Positions 53,556 through 62,794 of a stretch of DNA of 64,000 nucleotides are shown piece after piece. Position numbers and translations under genes: made by a program. The notes under the pieces are model-generated. The model was not told the origin of the DNA. It made no database searches and saw only the letters and a program-made list of their open reading frames with translations. This DNA comes from Candidatus Chloroploca mongolica. GTDB taxonomy: Bacteria; Chloroflexota; Chloroflexia; Chloroflexales; Chloroflexaceae. The DNA lies in the NCBI RefSeq assembly GCF_004762035.2, contig NZ_SIJK02000025.1, positions 19,739 to 83,738 on the forward strand. Direction: 5' to 3'. How positions within the stretch are numbered: position 1 is the first letter of the stretch; every line of letters starts with the position of its first letter.

Positions 53556-56024
53556 ATGGAAATCGTAAAAATCCCCAGAAAAAATCTGGTCGAGCCAGCA
53601 CATATTTTCGTTATTGATGATGATGTGCCAGTTCGGCGTATTTATGCTGACATGTTGATCAATGATGGTTATCGTGTTTCGACCGCAGGGAGTGGCGAAG
53701 AAGCGCTGGCCTATTTGCAATTGATCACGCCTGATCTGATTTTACTGGAACTTGGTCTCGCCGGCTTTGATAGTCTTGGTTTTACACGCCAGATGAAAGC
53801 CGATCAAACAAAGCCATTTATTCCCATCATGATCATGTCGTCGCATGACGACGTTACCTACAGTGTAGCGAGCCTTGATGCAGGTGCAGATGACTTTCTG
53901 GTCAAGCCGATCCCGATGGATGGCTTGCTGGCACGGGTACGGGCGATGCTGCGCTTGCAACGGGCACAGCGCCAGTTGCAACATGCCCAGCGCAAGACCG
54001 AACTGTTGCTTCATCTGACCCGCGATCTTGGTGCCAGTATTGATCTTGACGTGTTGATGACCGGTTTTCTTGATCATCTGGCTGATTCGCTCGGGGCGAT
54101 CAGGGCTTCGATCATTCTCGCTGAATTTGAGGATCATCAGCCAGTCTGTTACTCGAGTAGTCGCAACCCCTCCACGCTGGTGCTGAATGATCTGTTGCGC
54201 CAGGGGTTGGCTGGCTGGGTTTTGCGTGAGCGAAACCCGGCAATCATTCAAGATGCCCGCAATGATAGCCGCTGGGTCACAACGAACACCTACCATTCGA
54301 ATGTACGTGCGGTGGCCGCGATTCCGCTGATCCGTGAGGGCCAGGCCCTCGGAGTGATTACGCTGGTGCATCATACGCCCGGTTTTTTCACGGAAGAGCA
54401 TGTCGAATTGCTCACGTCACTCGCCGCCCAGAGTGCCGTTGCCCTCGAGAGCGCCCGCCTGTTTCGTCTGACCCAACGCCAGAAAGAACTGTTGACGCGC
54501 CGCGCCGAAGAGTTGCGTAAAGTCAATGAGATCAATGCATACTTGTCGGAGCTCATGGCACCTGAGCAGATCACGCGGCTGCTGGTGCATATGATTCAAC
54601 AACAGTTTGGCTACCCACTGGTCTGTCTGATGATGCGTGAAGGCGACGAACTGGTTGTGCATGCGGCGGCAGGCCCGATGATCCAGCATAGTCATCTCTC
54701 CTCCCGCTTCGCCATTCATCGGGGCCTCTATCAACAGGTCTTCGCTACCCATCAACCGATCTGTGTCACTGATGTGACTCAAGAGGCTAGTTTTGAGCCG
54801 CTGCTGCCCGATGATGCCAAGGTGCGTGCTCAGTTGATTGTGCCCATCATTCTGCGTCGTGAAGTCCTTGGGGTGCTTGATGTGAGTAGTCCCGAGCCAG
54901 GGGTTCTGGGGGCAAGTGACGAAGCGGTGCTGAGTGCGATTATGTACCAGTATAGCATTGCCCTTGGCAATGCACGCCTCTATCGGGCTGTCGAAGATGA
55001 ACGCTCAACCCTGAATGCCGTGCTTCGTAGTGCGACTGATCCGATTTTGTTGATTGGGCCTGGCGAGGATCTCTTGCTGGCAAATCGTGCTGCCGAAGAG
55101 CACTTTGGCTTACCGCTTCAGGAGCATTATGGCAAGCCGATGCATGCGCTGATTAAGCAGGGCAATGGGGTCTTGGCACATTTGCTGTCGCTCGTTGAGG
55201 CATCTATGGAGCACACCTCGAGCGTGACTGAGATGACCCTGCCTGGAGATGTCAGTTATAGTGTGAGCATTGCCCCGGTGGCAAGTGGTGAGCATGTGAG
55301 CCTTGGTAAGGTGCTGGTCTTACGTGATATTACCCCGATCAAGCGCCTCGAACGCCAGGAGCGTGATCGGGTTCGCGGCGTTTTTCGGCGTTATGTGTCA
55401 CCGCAGGTTGCCGAACAATTGCTTACAGCCGGAGGGAGCTTTGGCCAACCGACAGAGTGTCAGGTGGCGGTCATTTTTGCCGATATCCGCGGCTTTACGA
55501 CGATTACCGAACGTACCGAGCCTCAGGTCTTGATCGAGAAGATCCTCAATCGCTATTTTACCGCGATGACCGAAGTGCTGTATGCCTACGATGGGACGAT
55601 TGATAAGTTTCTCGGCGATGGCATCATCGGGGTCTTTGGTTCACCGATTGCGCATCCCGATGATCCGCAACGGGCGCTCTCGGCCGCTGTTGCGATGCAG
55701 CATGCGTTTACGATGCTGGCCGCCGAGTGGAAGGCTGAGCTTGATTATACGATCGGGATGGGCATTGGGGTTAGTTTTGGCCGGGCCATTGTTGGCAATA
55801 TTGGTTCCGAACAACGCCAGGATTATACGCTTATTGGCGATGTGGTCAATACCGCTTCGCGTCTTTCGGGCATTGCCGATCCCGGTCAGGTGATTGTTTC
55901 GCATCACCTCGCCGATGTGCTCGCTGAAAACTGGCTCTCTCCCTGGAAACTCATCCCCCGTGGCCCGATTCACCTCAAGGGCAAAGAGCAACCCCATCAA
56001 GTCTTTGAAGTCGGTCTGTTGTAG
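53556..56024 (+). CDS. receiver-GAF-GAF-PAS class III adenylate/guanylate cyclase
   Basis: This 822-aa cytosolic protein has a receiver domain (12-135), two GAF domains (about 165-310 and 340-480), a PAS-like domain (about 500-600) and a class III cyclase domain (about 620-822). The cyclase domain has FADIRGFT and KFLGDGIIGVFGSP, which give both metal aspartates. At the receiver phospho-acceptor position the sequence is LLELGLAG, i.e. E65, where aspartate is expected. K117 and the acidic pocket (DDD 21-23) remain. It should make cAMP or cGMP under GAF control. ATG 53556 was chosen as the start of the receiver fold. Confidence 0.9.
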   Translation: MEIVKIPRKNLVEPAHIFVIDDDVPVRRIYADMLINDGYRVSTAGSGEEALAYLQLITPDLILLELGLAGFDSLGFTRQMKADQTKPFIPIMIMSSHDDVTYSVASLDAGADDFLVKPIPMDGLLARVRAMLRLQRAQRQLQHAQRKTELLLHLTRDLGASIDLDVLMTGFLDHLADSLGAIRASIILAEFEDHQPVCYSSSRNPSTLVLNDLLRQGLAGWVLRERNPAIIQDARNDSRWVTTNTYHSNVRAVAAIPLIREGQALGVITLVHHTPGFFTEEHVELLTSLAAQSAVALESARLFRLTQRQKELLTRRAEELRKVNEINAYLSELMAPEQITRLLVHMIQQQFGYPLVCLMMREGDELVVHAAAGPMIQHSHLSSRFAIHRGLYQQVFATHQPICVTDVTQEASFEPLLPDDAKVRAQLIVPIILRREVLGVLDVSSPEPGVLGASDEAVLSAIMYQYSIALGNARLYRAVEDERSTLNAVLRSATDPILLIGPGEDLLLANRAAEEHFGLPLQEHYGKPMHALIKQGNGVLAHLLSLVEASMEHTSSVTEMTLPGDVSYSVSIAPVASGEHVSLGKVLVLRDITPIKRLERQERDRVRGVFRRYVSPQVAEQLLTAGGSFGQPTECQVAVIFADIRGFTTITERTEPQVLIEKILNRYFTAMTEVLYAYDGTIDKFLGDGIIGVFGSPIAHPDDPQRALSAAVAMQHAFTMLAAEWKAELDYTIGMGIGVSFGRAIVGNIGSEQRQDYTLIGDVVNTASRLSGIADPGQVIVSHHLADVLAENWLSPWKLIPRGPIHLKGKEQPHQVFEVGLL

Positions 56025-56129
56025 CGACGCAAGCGCCTGGTTGCCCTGCATTCCCGAGAAAATGGTGTACAATGTCTTCGTGTTGATCATATCTGGTATC
56101 GCTGTGTCTATTTGAGGAGTTATGTGCGA

Positions 56130-58226
56130 ATGATCCGTCGAGGACGTGTGTATTCTGTGCAGCGTGGGTTTACAACCCTGCTTTTCCTTTTGCTTATCCT
56201 TGTCGTAGTTGGTTGTAGCTCAACTCCAGCCACATTAACAGGTGTCATTACCGATGCGTATACCGGTGAACCTGTTGCCGGTGCGTTGGTTGAGGTTGGC
56301 GCGAGTACCAGTACGACGAGCGATGAAGGTGTCTTCAGCGTTACCCGCTGGAGTAATCGTGATACGCTTGAGGTACGTGCTCCGCAGTATGAAGCCCTGG
56401 CTTTGCCTCTTGCAGGACGCCCCGAATTGTCTGGGACAAATGCGCTGACAGTGACCCTCAATACGTCGTTGCGCCCCAATAGTCTGACGGGCGTTGTGTT
56501 AGACGAATTTACAGGCACTCCTGTCCAAGATGCGCAGGTGTTGGCGACGTTTGATGTGACGCGGACGCTGACGACCACAACCGATCTCGAAGGGCGTTAT
56601 ACGCTGAGCGGGTTGCCCGAGCAGTTTACGCTTGCTGTTGAAGCTGAGAATTTTGCCGCCGCATCCGAAGAAATCACCCGCACAACAGCCTTTGATCTGA
56701 ACCTGAGGCCGAATGTACTTGCCGGTACGATTACGGATCGGTATACCGCTGAAGGTGTTGCTGGGGCAACGGTGCAAGTCGGCGATGTGCGTGCCCAGAC
56801 GGATGCCTCTGGTACCTATCGGGTTACGGGAATTGCCGCTGATGCGGTCACGGTCGAGATTAGTGCTGATGGATATGCAACCCTCTCGCAGGAACTCGGC
56901 CAGGTGACTGCCCTTGATGCGGTGTTGCGCCCCGATACATTGCGTGGACGCTTGATTGACAAAGATAGTGGCCAACCAATCGTTAATGCCGCCATCCTGG
57001 CGACAACAACGTTCCCGGGCACAGATGTGACCTTTGAGCGCATTGTCAATCGCGAAGATGGCAGTTTCACCCTCCCCAGTCTTCCTGAACAGGGCTATCT
57101 GCAGGTGCTCTCGCCAGGGTATCGGACTGAAATTATCCCGATTGAGCCTGGCAACGTGCCGACTGAAATTGCCCTTGAACGCTTCCGGGTCAAGGCGCTC
57201 TATGTAACGTCTGCGGTTGCCAGTGTGCCCAATCTGCTCGAAGAATATATCGAGTTGATTGAGCGGACTGAATTGAATGCGATCGTTATTGACATCAAGA
57301 GTGACTTGCGTGACGATCTCGGCATGATCTATTATGACTCACAGGTGCCACTGGCCCGTGAATTGAACCTCTCGCGCCCATATATTGATATGCCTGCGCT
57401 GGTACAACGCCTCAAAGACCGCGGCATTTATACGATCGCACGCATCCAGCTCTTCTCGCATGATAATGTGCTCTCGGATGCCCGCCCTGAGTGGTCGATT
57501 CGCGTGCGGGAGACCGGTGAAGTCTATGCGGATTATCCTGGCCCTGGGATTCGATATGCCTACCTCGATCCGACGAATCGCAATGTCTGGGAATATAATA
57601 TTCAGCTTGGCGTCGAAGCAGCCTTGATGGGCTTTGACGAAGTCAATTATGACTATATCCGCTTCCCCGACTGGTTTGGTCCACGGGCTGAGTTTGGTGA
57701 GAAGTTGCTCTTCTCTGAGCCACTCGATGCGGTAAATAACCCGGGCCGGATGTTTGAGGTGATCACTGAGTTTATGGACGAGGCCCATCGTGCGGTGAAT
57801 GGATCTGGGGCCAAGATGTCGATCTGTGTCTTTGGCCGGGTTGTGCTCGGTGGTTCACTCACGATTGCCCAGGATATGCAGTTGATGGGCAATTATACTG
57901 ACTATATTTCCCCGATGCCCTATCCTTCGCTCTGGTGGCCCGGTGCGTTTGATTTGCCTTCACCAGTCGAAGAGCCGTACAAGGTGCTTGAAGCCGCGAA
58001 TGCCGCTGGCCTCAAGACGATTGAAGGCGAGTATGCCCGCCTGCGACCGTGGCTCCAGGATCATACCGATCCCTGGTCCTATAAGGTCGTCCGCTATGGC
58101 CCGGTAGAGGTGCGGGCCCAGATTGATGCGACCGAGAAGTTTCCTGAAATTGATGGCTGGATGCTCTACGACTCGGCGAATGCCTATCGCGGTGCCTTTG
58201 GCGGCGCTGCGCGAGTTGCTCCATAG
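56130..58226 (+). CDS. lipoprotein with carboxypeptidase-regulatory-like repeats and DUF4015 glycosidase-like domain
   Basis: This 698-aa protein has a lipobox (LVVVGC). Four tandem beta-sandwich repeats of about 75-80 residues, of the carboxypeptidase regulatory type, begin LTGVITDAYTGEPVAGA, LTGVVLDEFTGTPVQDA, LAGTITDRYTAEGVAGA and LRGRLIDKDSGQPIVNA. From about residue 350 a TIM-barrel follows, resembling DUF4015 putative glycoside hydrolases (ALYVTSAVAS, AIVIDIKSD, YLDPTNRNVWEYN, DEVNYDYIRFP). The start could be GTG 56124 instead. It lies 9 bp upstream of the next secreted-protein gene, so the two form a unit. Probable cell-surface polysaccharide function. Confidence 0.82.
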   Translation: MIRRGRVYSVQRGFTTLLFLLLILVVVGCSSTPATLTGVITDAYTGEPVAGALVEVGASTSTTSDEGVFSVTRWSNRDTLEVRAPQYEALALPLAGRPELSGTNALTVTLNTSLRPNSLTGVVLDEFTGTPVQDAQVLATFDVTRTLTTTTDLEGRYTLSGLPEQFTLAVEAENFAAASEEITRTTAFDLNLRPNVLAGTITDRYTAEGVAGATVQVGDVRAQTDASGTYRVTGIAADAVTVEISADGYATLSQELGQVTALDAVLRPDTLRGRLIDKDSGQPIVNAAILATTTFPGTDVTFERIVNREDGSFTLPSLPEQGYLQVLSPGYRTEIIPIEPGNVPTEIALERFRVKALYVTSAVASVPNLLEEYIELIERTELNAIVIDIKSDLRDDLGMIYYDSQVPLARELNLSRPYIDMPALVQRLKDRGIYTIARIQLFSHDNVLSDARPEWSIRVRETGEVYADYPGPGIRYAYLDPTNRNVWEYNIQLGVEAALMGFDEVNYDYIRFPDWFGPRAEFGEKLLFSEPLDAVNNPGRMFEVITEFMDEAHRAVNGSGAKMSICVFGRVVLGGSLTIAQDMQLMGNYTDYISPMPYPSLWWPGAFDLPSPVEEPYKVLEAANAAGLKTIEGEYARLRPWLQDHTDPWSYKVVRYGPVEVRAQIDATEKFPEIDGWMLYDSANAYRGAFGGAARVAP

Positions 58227-58235
58227 GCGGTACCC

Positions 58236-60659
58236 ATGAGCCAGCGCTCTCCTGCTCTGTTTGTTTCGTTCATCGTGCTCGCTGTCGTCTGCGCTTCGTT
58301 TGCCCTGCTGCCTGCCGCTGCGCAGCAGCAGGGTCCTCAGACAAACCTTGCGGCGCTTACCCTCACGACCGTCACTGATTGGGAGGCTGGTGTTGCTGAG
58401 GGGGCGCTGGTGACGAATAATGCTGGCGGTGAGGTGCGCCTCGCCGATGAGCAACGCGAGGGTTCTTTTGTGTCGCCGCCTTTTGTCACCGACTTTGCCT
58501 TCAATGCCGTCGGGGCAAGCTGGCAGGCTGAGGTGCCCGAGGGTACTCGACTTGCCCTTGAGGTGCGCGTGCGTGACAGTGAGCGTGATGATGATGCTGC
58601 GGCAGGGTGGGGCGCATGGCAGCCACTCAGCGCGATTGATGCTACGACAGCTGCGTCTGACGATGAGGGTGCGTTTGTGACCCCTGCGGTGCTGGCTGTG
58701 CCAGCTACCAGTCAGGCGCTTCAGGTGCGGGCTAGCTTTGCGAGCGAGATTGAACGTGCTTCAGCGGTGCTCGAAGCGCTTACCCTTACCTACCTGAGTA
58801 CGGCTCCACCTGAGCCTATTTTTGCCACGGGGTTGCCCCGTCGTCCGTTGCTCGCAGGTGGCAAGACACTGACCCCACGGCCTGCGGTTATTCCACGCAC
58901 CGATTGGCGTGGCCGAGCCGAGGCGGCCCAGCCGCTGCGCCGTACACCGCGTAGCCTGGTGCTACATCAGATCGATGCCGAGGTGAGTTCCGCGACAAGC
59001 CTCGACATGGTGCGTGCGCTGGCAAGCTATCAACTGGATGTGCTCGGGTGGGAAGACCTGAGCTACCACTACCTGCTTGATGCCGAAGGTAATCTCTTTG
59101 AGGGGCGCCTTGGTGGACCAACGTCGCTTGTGTCCCGGATGGCCGCCGGGGGTGACGCTGTCCATATTGGCGTGCTTGTTCCGCGTGACGGGACGCCATC
59201 CCCGACGGCACAGGGCGTGTTGATTAACCTGATGGCCTGGCTCGGTGAAGCCTATGGCATCGATCCGATGGGGACACATCGCGTGACAGGTGATCCTGCG
59301 GCTACCGATCGTCCTAATATCACTGGGTTCACGACACTCATCGATGCTGCGCCCGAGCGTACGTCTTCACTCGATGAACTGGTGCCGCAACTGCGCCTCC
59401 TGACTGACCAGTCTACCGTGCGGGCACGCTGGTATTTTGCTGAGGGCAATGTGGCTGAGTATAGTCAACGCTTGGCCCTCTTTAACCCGACTGAGGCCGA
59501 AACTGAAGCGACTGTGACCCTTGTGCGCCCTGGCGATACGCCGGTGACCAGCATTGTGCGTATTCCAGCCAATGCCCGGGCCGACCTGACCGTGAATACC
59601 CTGCTGGATAATGCGCTGGCGTTGCCGGCGATTGTCGAGTCGAGTGCGCCTATTCTGGTTGAACGTTCGATGAGCCTGACGACCGATATTGATGGAGGCC
59701 CGGGGATTACCGAGCTCTCACGGGTCTGGTATTTTGCGGAAGGTTCAAGTGAAGGCACCCAGCGTACCTTTTTGTTGCTCTTCAATCCCAATCCTGTCAA
59801 TGTACAGGCAACCCTGATCTATATGCAGCGTGATGGGCTCACCTTCGAGCAGGATGTGCAGATTGCGGCCCAATCGCGCCTCGTCATTGCCGTCAACGAC
59901 ATTACCCTGCCTGATGGCAGTCTCCCGCTCCTTGGGAAAAATTTCGGTGTGCAGATTGTTGCCAGTCAGCCGCTGGCCGCCGAACGTACGATGCGCTTTG
60001 GCGAGAATGGCTCGGGTCTGCATACGGGGCGTGGGATCGCGACGCTGGCACGGCGCTGGTATTTTGCCGAGGGCACAACCCAGGGCGATTTCCAGATGCA
60101 TCTGCTTGTGCTCAACCCCAACCTACAACCAGCCAACGTCACGGCAACCTTTATGGGGCCTGAAGGCGAGACCGAGGTGCGCCAGTTTGCGGTGCCTGCC
60201 CGGACGCAACTTGCCATCAATGCCAATGCGATCATCCCGGATCTTGGCGTCAGTTCCATAGTTACCGCAGACCGTCCTGTCGCTGTAGAACGCTCGCTGC
60301 GCTTCAATGACGATGCTGCTGGTACGATTGGTACCGGGGCTACGGTTCCAGCCCTGCGCTGGGCTTTTGTTGATGGGCGCACCAGCGACGTCACCTACTA
60401 TCTCTGTGTCAGCAATCCCGACCGCCTGCCGACCACGGTGACGGTTGATTTCAGCTTTGGTGATGGGGCCATTGGTTCACAGAGCATTGTGGTGCCTGCT
60501 GGCGCACGCTATACGATGGCTGTTCACGAAATCTACCCCGACGAAAACATTGTCTCGGCTATTGTGCGGAGCACGCGCCCGATCATTGCTGAGCGTTCGC
60601 TCTTCCCCGGCGGGGGCGTGCGTGGTGGGTCAACGAATCTGGGCATTCCGATGCCGTGA
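58236..60659 (+). CDS. secreted amidase/PGRP-like protein with four WYFAEG-type repeats
   Basis: This 807-aa protein has a signal peptide (cleavage near AAAQQQ). An N-terminal beta domain of about 180 residues is followed by an amidase_2/PGRP-like domain (about 215-385: RTDWRGRAEA, SLVLHQIDAE, SYHYLLDAEGNLFEGR, GTHRVTGDP). The usual third zinc ligand cysteine is not evident. Four repeats of about 105 residues follow, the first three each opening with WYFAEG and the fourth with WAFVDG. Each contains LxNPxxxxxxVTxxF and a later [VA][EA]RS or ERTM word. The repeats resemble a surface-protein beta-sandwich family (DUF5719-like). Likely cell-wall associated. Confidence 0.8.
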   Translation: MSQRSPALFVSFIVLAVVCASFALLPAAAQQQGPQTNLAALTLTTVTDWEAGVAEGALVTNNAGGEVRLADEQREGSFVSPPFVTDFAFNAVGASWQAEVPEGTRLALEVRVRDSERDDDAAAGWGAWQPLSAIDATTAASDDEGAFVTPAVLAVPATSQALQVRASFASEIERASAVLEALTLTYLSTAPPEPIFATGLPRRPLLAGGKTLTPRPAVIPRTDWRGRAEAAQPLRRTPRSLVLHQIDAEVSSATSLDMVRALASYQLDVLGWEDLSYHYLLDAEGNLFEGRLGGPTSLVSRMAAGGDAVHIGVLVPRDGTPSPTAQGVLINLMAWLGEAYGIDPMGTHRVTGDPAATDRPNITGFTTLIDAAPERTSSLDELVPQLRLLTDQSTVRARWYFAEGNVAEYSQRLALFNPTEAETEATVTLVRPGDTPVTSIVRIPANARADLTVNTLLDNALALPAIVESSAPILVERSMSLTTDIDGGPGITELSRVWYFAEGSSEGTQRTFLLLFNPNPVNVQATLIYMQRDGLTFEQDVQIAAQSRLVIAVNDITLPDGSLPLLGKNFGVQIVASQPLAAERTMRFGENGSGLHTGRGIATLARRWYFAEGTTQGDFQMHLLVLNPNLQPANVTATFMGPEGETEVRQFAVPARTQLAINANAIIPDLGVSSIVTADRPVAVERSLRFNDDAAGTIGTGATVPALRWAFVDGRTSDVTYYLCVSNPDRLPTTVTVDFSFGDGAIGSQSIVVPAGARYTMAVHEIYPDENIVSAIVRSTRPIIAERSLFPGGGVRGGSTNLGIPMP

Positions 60660-60660
60660 A

Positions 60661-60725
60661 AAGAAGAATTCCTGTGACGAACAAAGCCAGCGAAGCTGGC
60701 TTTGTTCGTCACAGGAATTCTTCTT
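60661..60725. terminator. 31-bp perfect hairpin with GCCAGC-GAA-GCTGGC core
   Basis: Arms 60661-60691 and 60695-60725 are perfectly complementary over 31 bp around GAA, the longest of the family. It lies between convergent genes, directly after the stop at 60659. Confidence 0.85.
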
Positions 60726-60738
60726 CAATGCCGTGCCC

Positions 60739-61974
60739 CTACCGGGTGATGGTTGGCAGATAGACCCGCGATAACACCGTTCCGCTCTTGACGACCTGGA
60801 TGGTAAGGGTCTCTTCGCTCAGGCAATACTGGGGTGACGTGCTAAAAATGCGTACGCTGGCGGTATGCAGGCCGGCCGGCAGAGCGTGTGGATCGACCGA
60901 GAGAGTCAATGTCTGACCAGTTGTGCCGCTCGCGGGGGTGACCTGTAACCAGGGTGTCTCGGCAAGATTGGTCACCTGAGCTTGCCAGGAGAGGCTTGTT
61001 TCAGTTGAACTTTCGACGATAACCTGATAGGCGGTGGTAGGCGTCTGATCATCGGCGAGCATTGTGACCGTCGTCTGTGATAGCTCAACTGCAGGAACCT
61101 GGAAGAGATCGGCCAGAGTCTGATTGGCTTGGCCAACAAAGGCATTATTGTAGCGTACCACCCCACTCCAGACATCTTTATCAAGCCACATCGCCATCGC
61201 CGTATGCTCGGGATGCGCCAAACGTTCGACACTGGCCGGGTTGAAATCGAAGTAGGCCTCATACGCTTCGCCAAGGGTCTTGCCGGCAAAGAGTGAGCGT
61301 AGGTACTGTTGGAAGGCATCACCAAACCAGTTGGCATAGTAGCCAGCGGCCCCGATGTCAAAGAAAGGATCGGCGTACTGGGCAACACGTCGTTGGGCCT
61401 CTTCGCTGCTGATCGAGCCGTCAAGACTCGAACTACCTGCGGTGAAGCAGCCATAGAGCATCACAATGGCATTGGGGGCGAGTTGAAGTTGCTGCCGAAT
61501 GTCGTCGGGGAGCACAAACTGATCCTTTAGCGCCAGGCCACCCACATCCGGTGAAGGCATGTCACTCAAAAAGATCCCGTGGCCCCGGTAGAGCAGAAAA
61601 TGGGCTCCCTGTGCAGCCGCCTTGATCGCGTCCCAATTGGTATGAGGGGTATAAAACCGCATCACGGTAACGCCATTTGCTTCGAGTTCCTGGGCGGCCA
61701 GTTCCATATTGACCCGTTCTTTGTTTGTCCAGGCTCCTTCGTCGCCATCAATGGGACCAACGATCAAGACGGCCTTGAGCGGTGGCAAAGCCTGGGGCGT
61801 GTTTGCTGTTGGGGCAACCCTGGGTTCAACGTGGACAGCTAACGGCGCAACTGGTGGATGCAAAGGATGCGTAGGGGTCGTGATTTGAGCATACGTCGGC
61901 AAGGGCGCACGGGCCAACAAAAGGAAGCATAGGAGCGAACAAAATAGAGATGATGCAAGATGATGGGTTTTCAT
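60739..61974 (-). CDS. secreted caspase-fold (His-Cys) protein with C-terminal beta domain
   Basis: This 411-aa protein has a signal peptide (cleavage near PTYAQ), then a linker and a domain at about 65-270. That domain has H132 in LLYRGHGIF and C176 in VMLYGCFTAG, the His/Cys dyad spacing of clan CD (caspase/gingipain/CHAT-like) peptidases. AAGYYANWFGDAFQQYL follows, as in the second half of such folds. The C-terminal 100 residues are an Ig/BACON-like beta sandwich. The substrate and processing site are not visible. No partner gene is adjacent. Confidence 0.75.
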   Translation of the reverse strand: MKTHHLASSLFCSLLCFLLLARAPLPTYAQITTPTHPLHPPVAPLAVHVEPRVAPTANTPQALPPLKAVLIVGPIDGDEGAWTNKERVNMELAAQELEANGVTVMRFYTPHTNWDAIKAAAQGAHFLLYRGHGIFLSDMPSPDVGGLALKDQFVLPDDIRQQLQLAPNAIVMLYGCFTAGSSSLDGSISSEEAQRRVAQYADPFFDIGAAGYYANWFGDAFQQYLRSLFAGKTLGEAYEAYFDFNPASVERLAHPEHTAMAMWLDKDVWSGVVRYNNAFVGQANQTLADLFQVPAVELSQTTVTMLADDQTPTTAYQVIVESSTETSLSWQAQVTNLAETPWLQVTPASGTTGQTLTLSVDPHALPAGLHTASVRIFSTSPQYCLSEETLTIQVVKSGTVLSRVYLPTITR

Positions 61975-62170
61975 AATAATCGCTCCTCGTACCTCAACTC
62001 ACAAGCACAAGCCATACCAATGATGATTGGTGGTACAGACATGCTTTCAGGCTACAACGGCTTCATAATCTATTGTAGTAGCCTTCATATGGCACAACAA
62101 TAGGAGCGAAGTCCTTAGACTTCGCTCCACGAGTACCAGTTTCGACTAAGACAAAAGGTTCTTCAGCTTT
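61975..62170. repeat. intergenic region with two small palindromes
   Basis: ACCAAT-GATG-ATTGGT lies at 62016-62031, and a perfect 11-bp hairpin GGAGCGAAGTC/GACTTCGCTCC at 62103-62128. The second is a REP-like word and may also terminate the minus-strand CoxG-like transcript from 62171. The promoter of the caspase-like gene must lie between 61975 and 62100, but none is convincing. Confidence 0.55.
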
Positions 62171-62779
62171 TCAGGCGCGGGCTCGCGCCTTTTTCTTGAA
62201 GGCGAGCAAGAGGGTAGCCAGGCCACCGGCCATGGCGGCCCCCTGGATCAAAGGCGACGGCAACAAGACTGACACCATTGAAGGCGGGTCATACGCAGCC
62301 GTCAATTGCGTTGGTGCCGCCACACCGAGGAGTTGTGAAATATTCGAGATGGTCGGATACATGACGGCAATCTGGCGGCGTGCAATCTGCTTGCGGATCA
62401 TACTGAAGGGGAAGACCGAAGGCACCACAAAGGGCAGGACGACCCCATTCTCGACCAGAGTTCCGCCGAAAGCCGGGGTAAGACTGAACATCCAGATCTG
62501 GGCGACGCCAGGGGCAAAGGGGAAGCCGATGCGCCAGGCAATATTATAGGGTGGTTGCCAGATCACGACACGATTGGCCGTCGTATATTCTATGCCGCGC
62601 ATGTTTTGCCGCGACTGAAAGATCGCACCAAGGCCCATCGGCCCACTGACGACCTCAACCGACTGCACTTCCCCACTACCGGCCAGTTCGGGGTGGCGGA
62701 CTGGATTGCTAATCAGATCCCAGATCGCCTGCATAGGTGCATCAATCACACCACCAACCGATGCTCCAACGTATTGCAT
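62171..62779 (-). CDS. SRPBCC/CoxG-like protein with C-terminal membrane helix
   Basis: This 202-aa protein starts MQYVGASVGGVIDAPMQAIWDLISNP, the first strand and helix of the START-like/polyketide-cyclase fold. GSGEVQSVEVVSGPMGLGAIF follows, as in CoxG-like proteins. A hydrophobic segment near the C-terminus (AMAGGLATLLLAF) before KKKARARA resembles the membrane anchor of CoxG. No CO-dehydrogenase genes are nearby. It starts 15 bp after the NAD kinase gene and is probably co-transcribed. Ligand unknown. Confidence 0.75.
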   Translation of the reverse strand: MQYVGASVGGVIDAPMQAIWDLISNPVRHPELAGSGEVQSVEVVSGPMGLGAIFQSRQNMRGIEYTTANRVVIWQPPYNIAWRIGFPFAPGVAQIWMFSLTPAFGGTLVENGVVLPFVVPSVFPFSMIRKQIARRQIAVMYPTISNISQLLGVAAPTQLTAAYDPPSMVSVLLPSPLIQGAAMAGGLATLLLAFKKKARARA

Positions 62780-62794
62780 ACTGAATCCTCTCTC

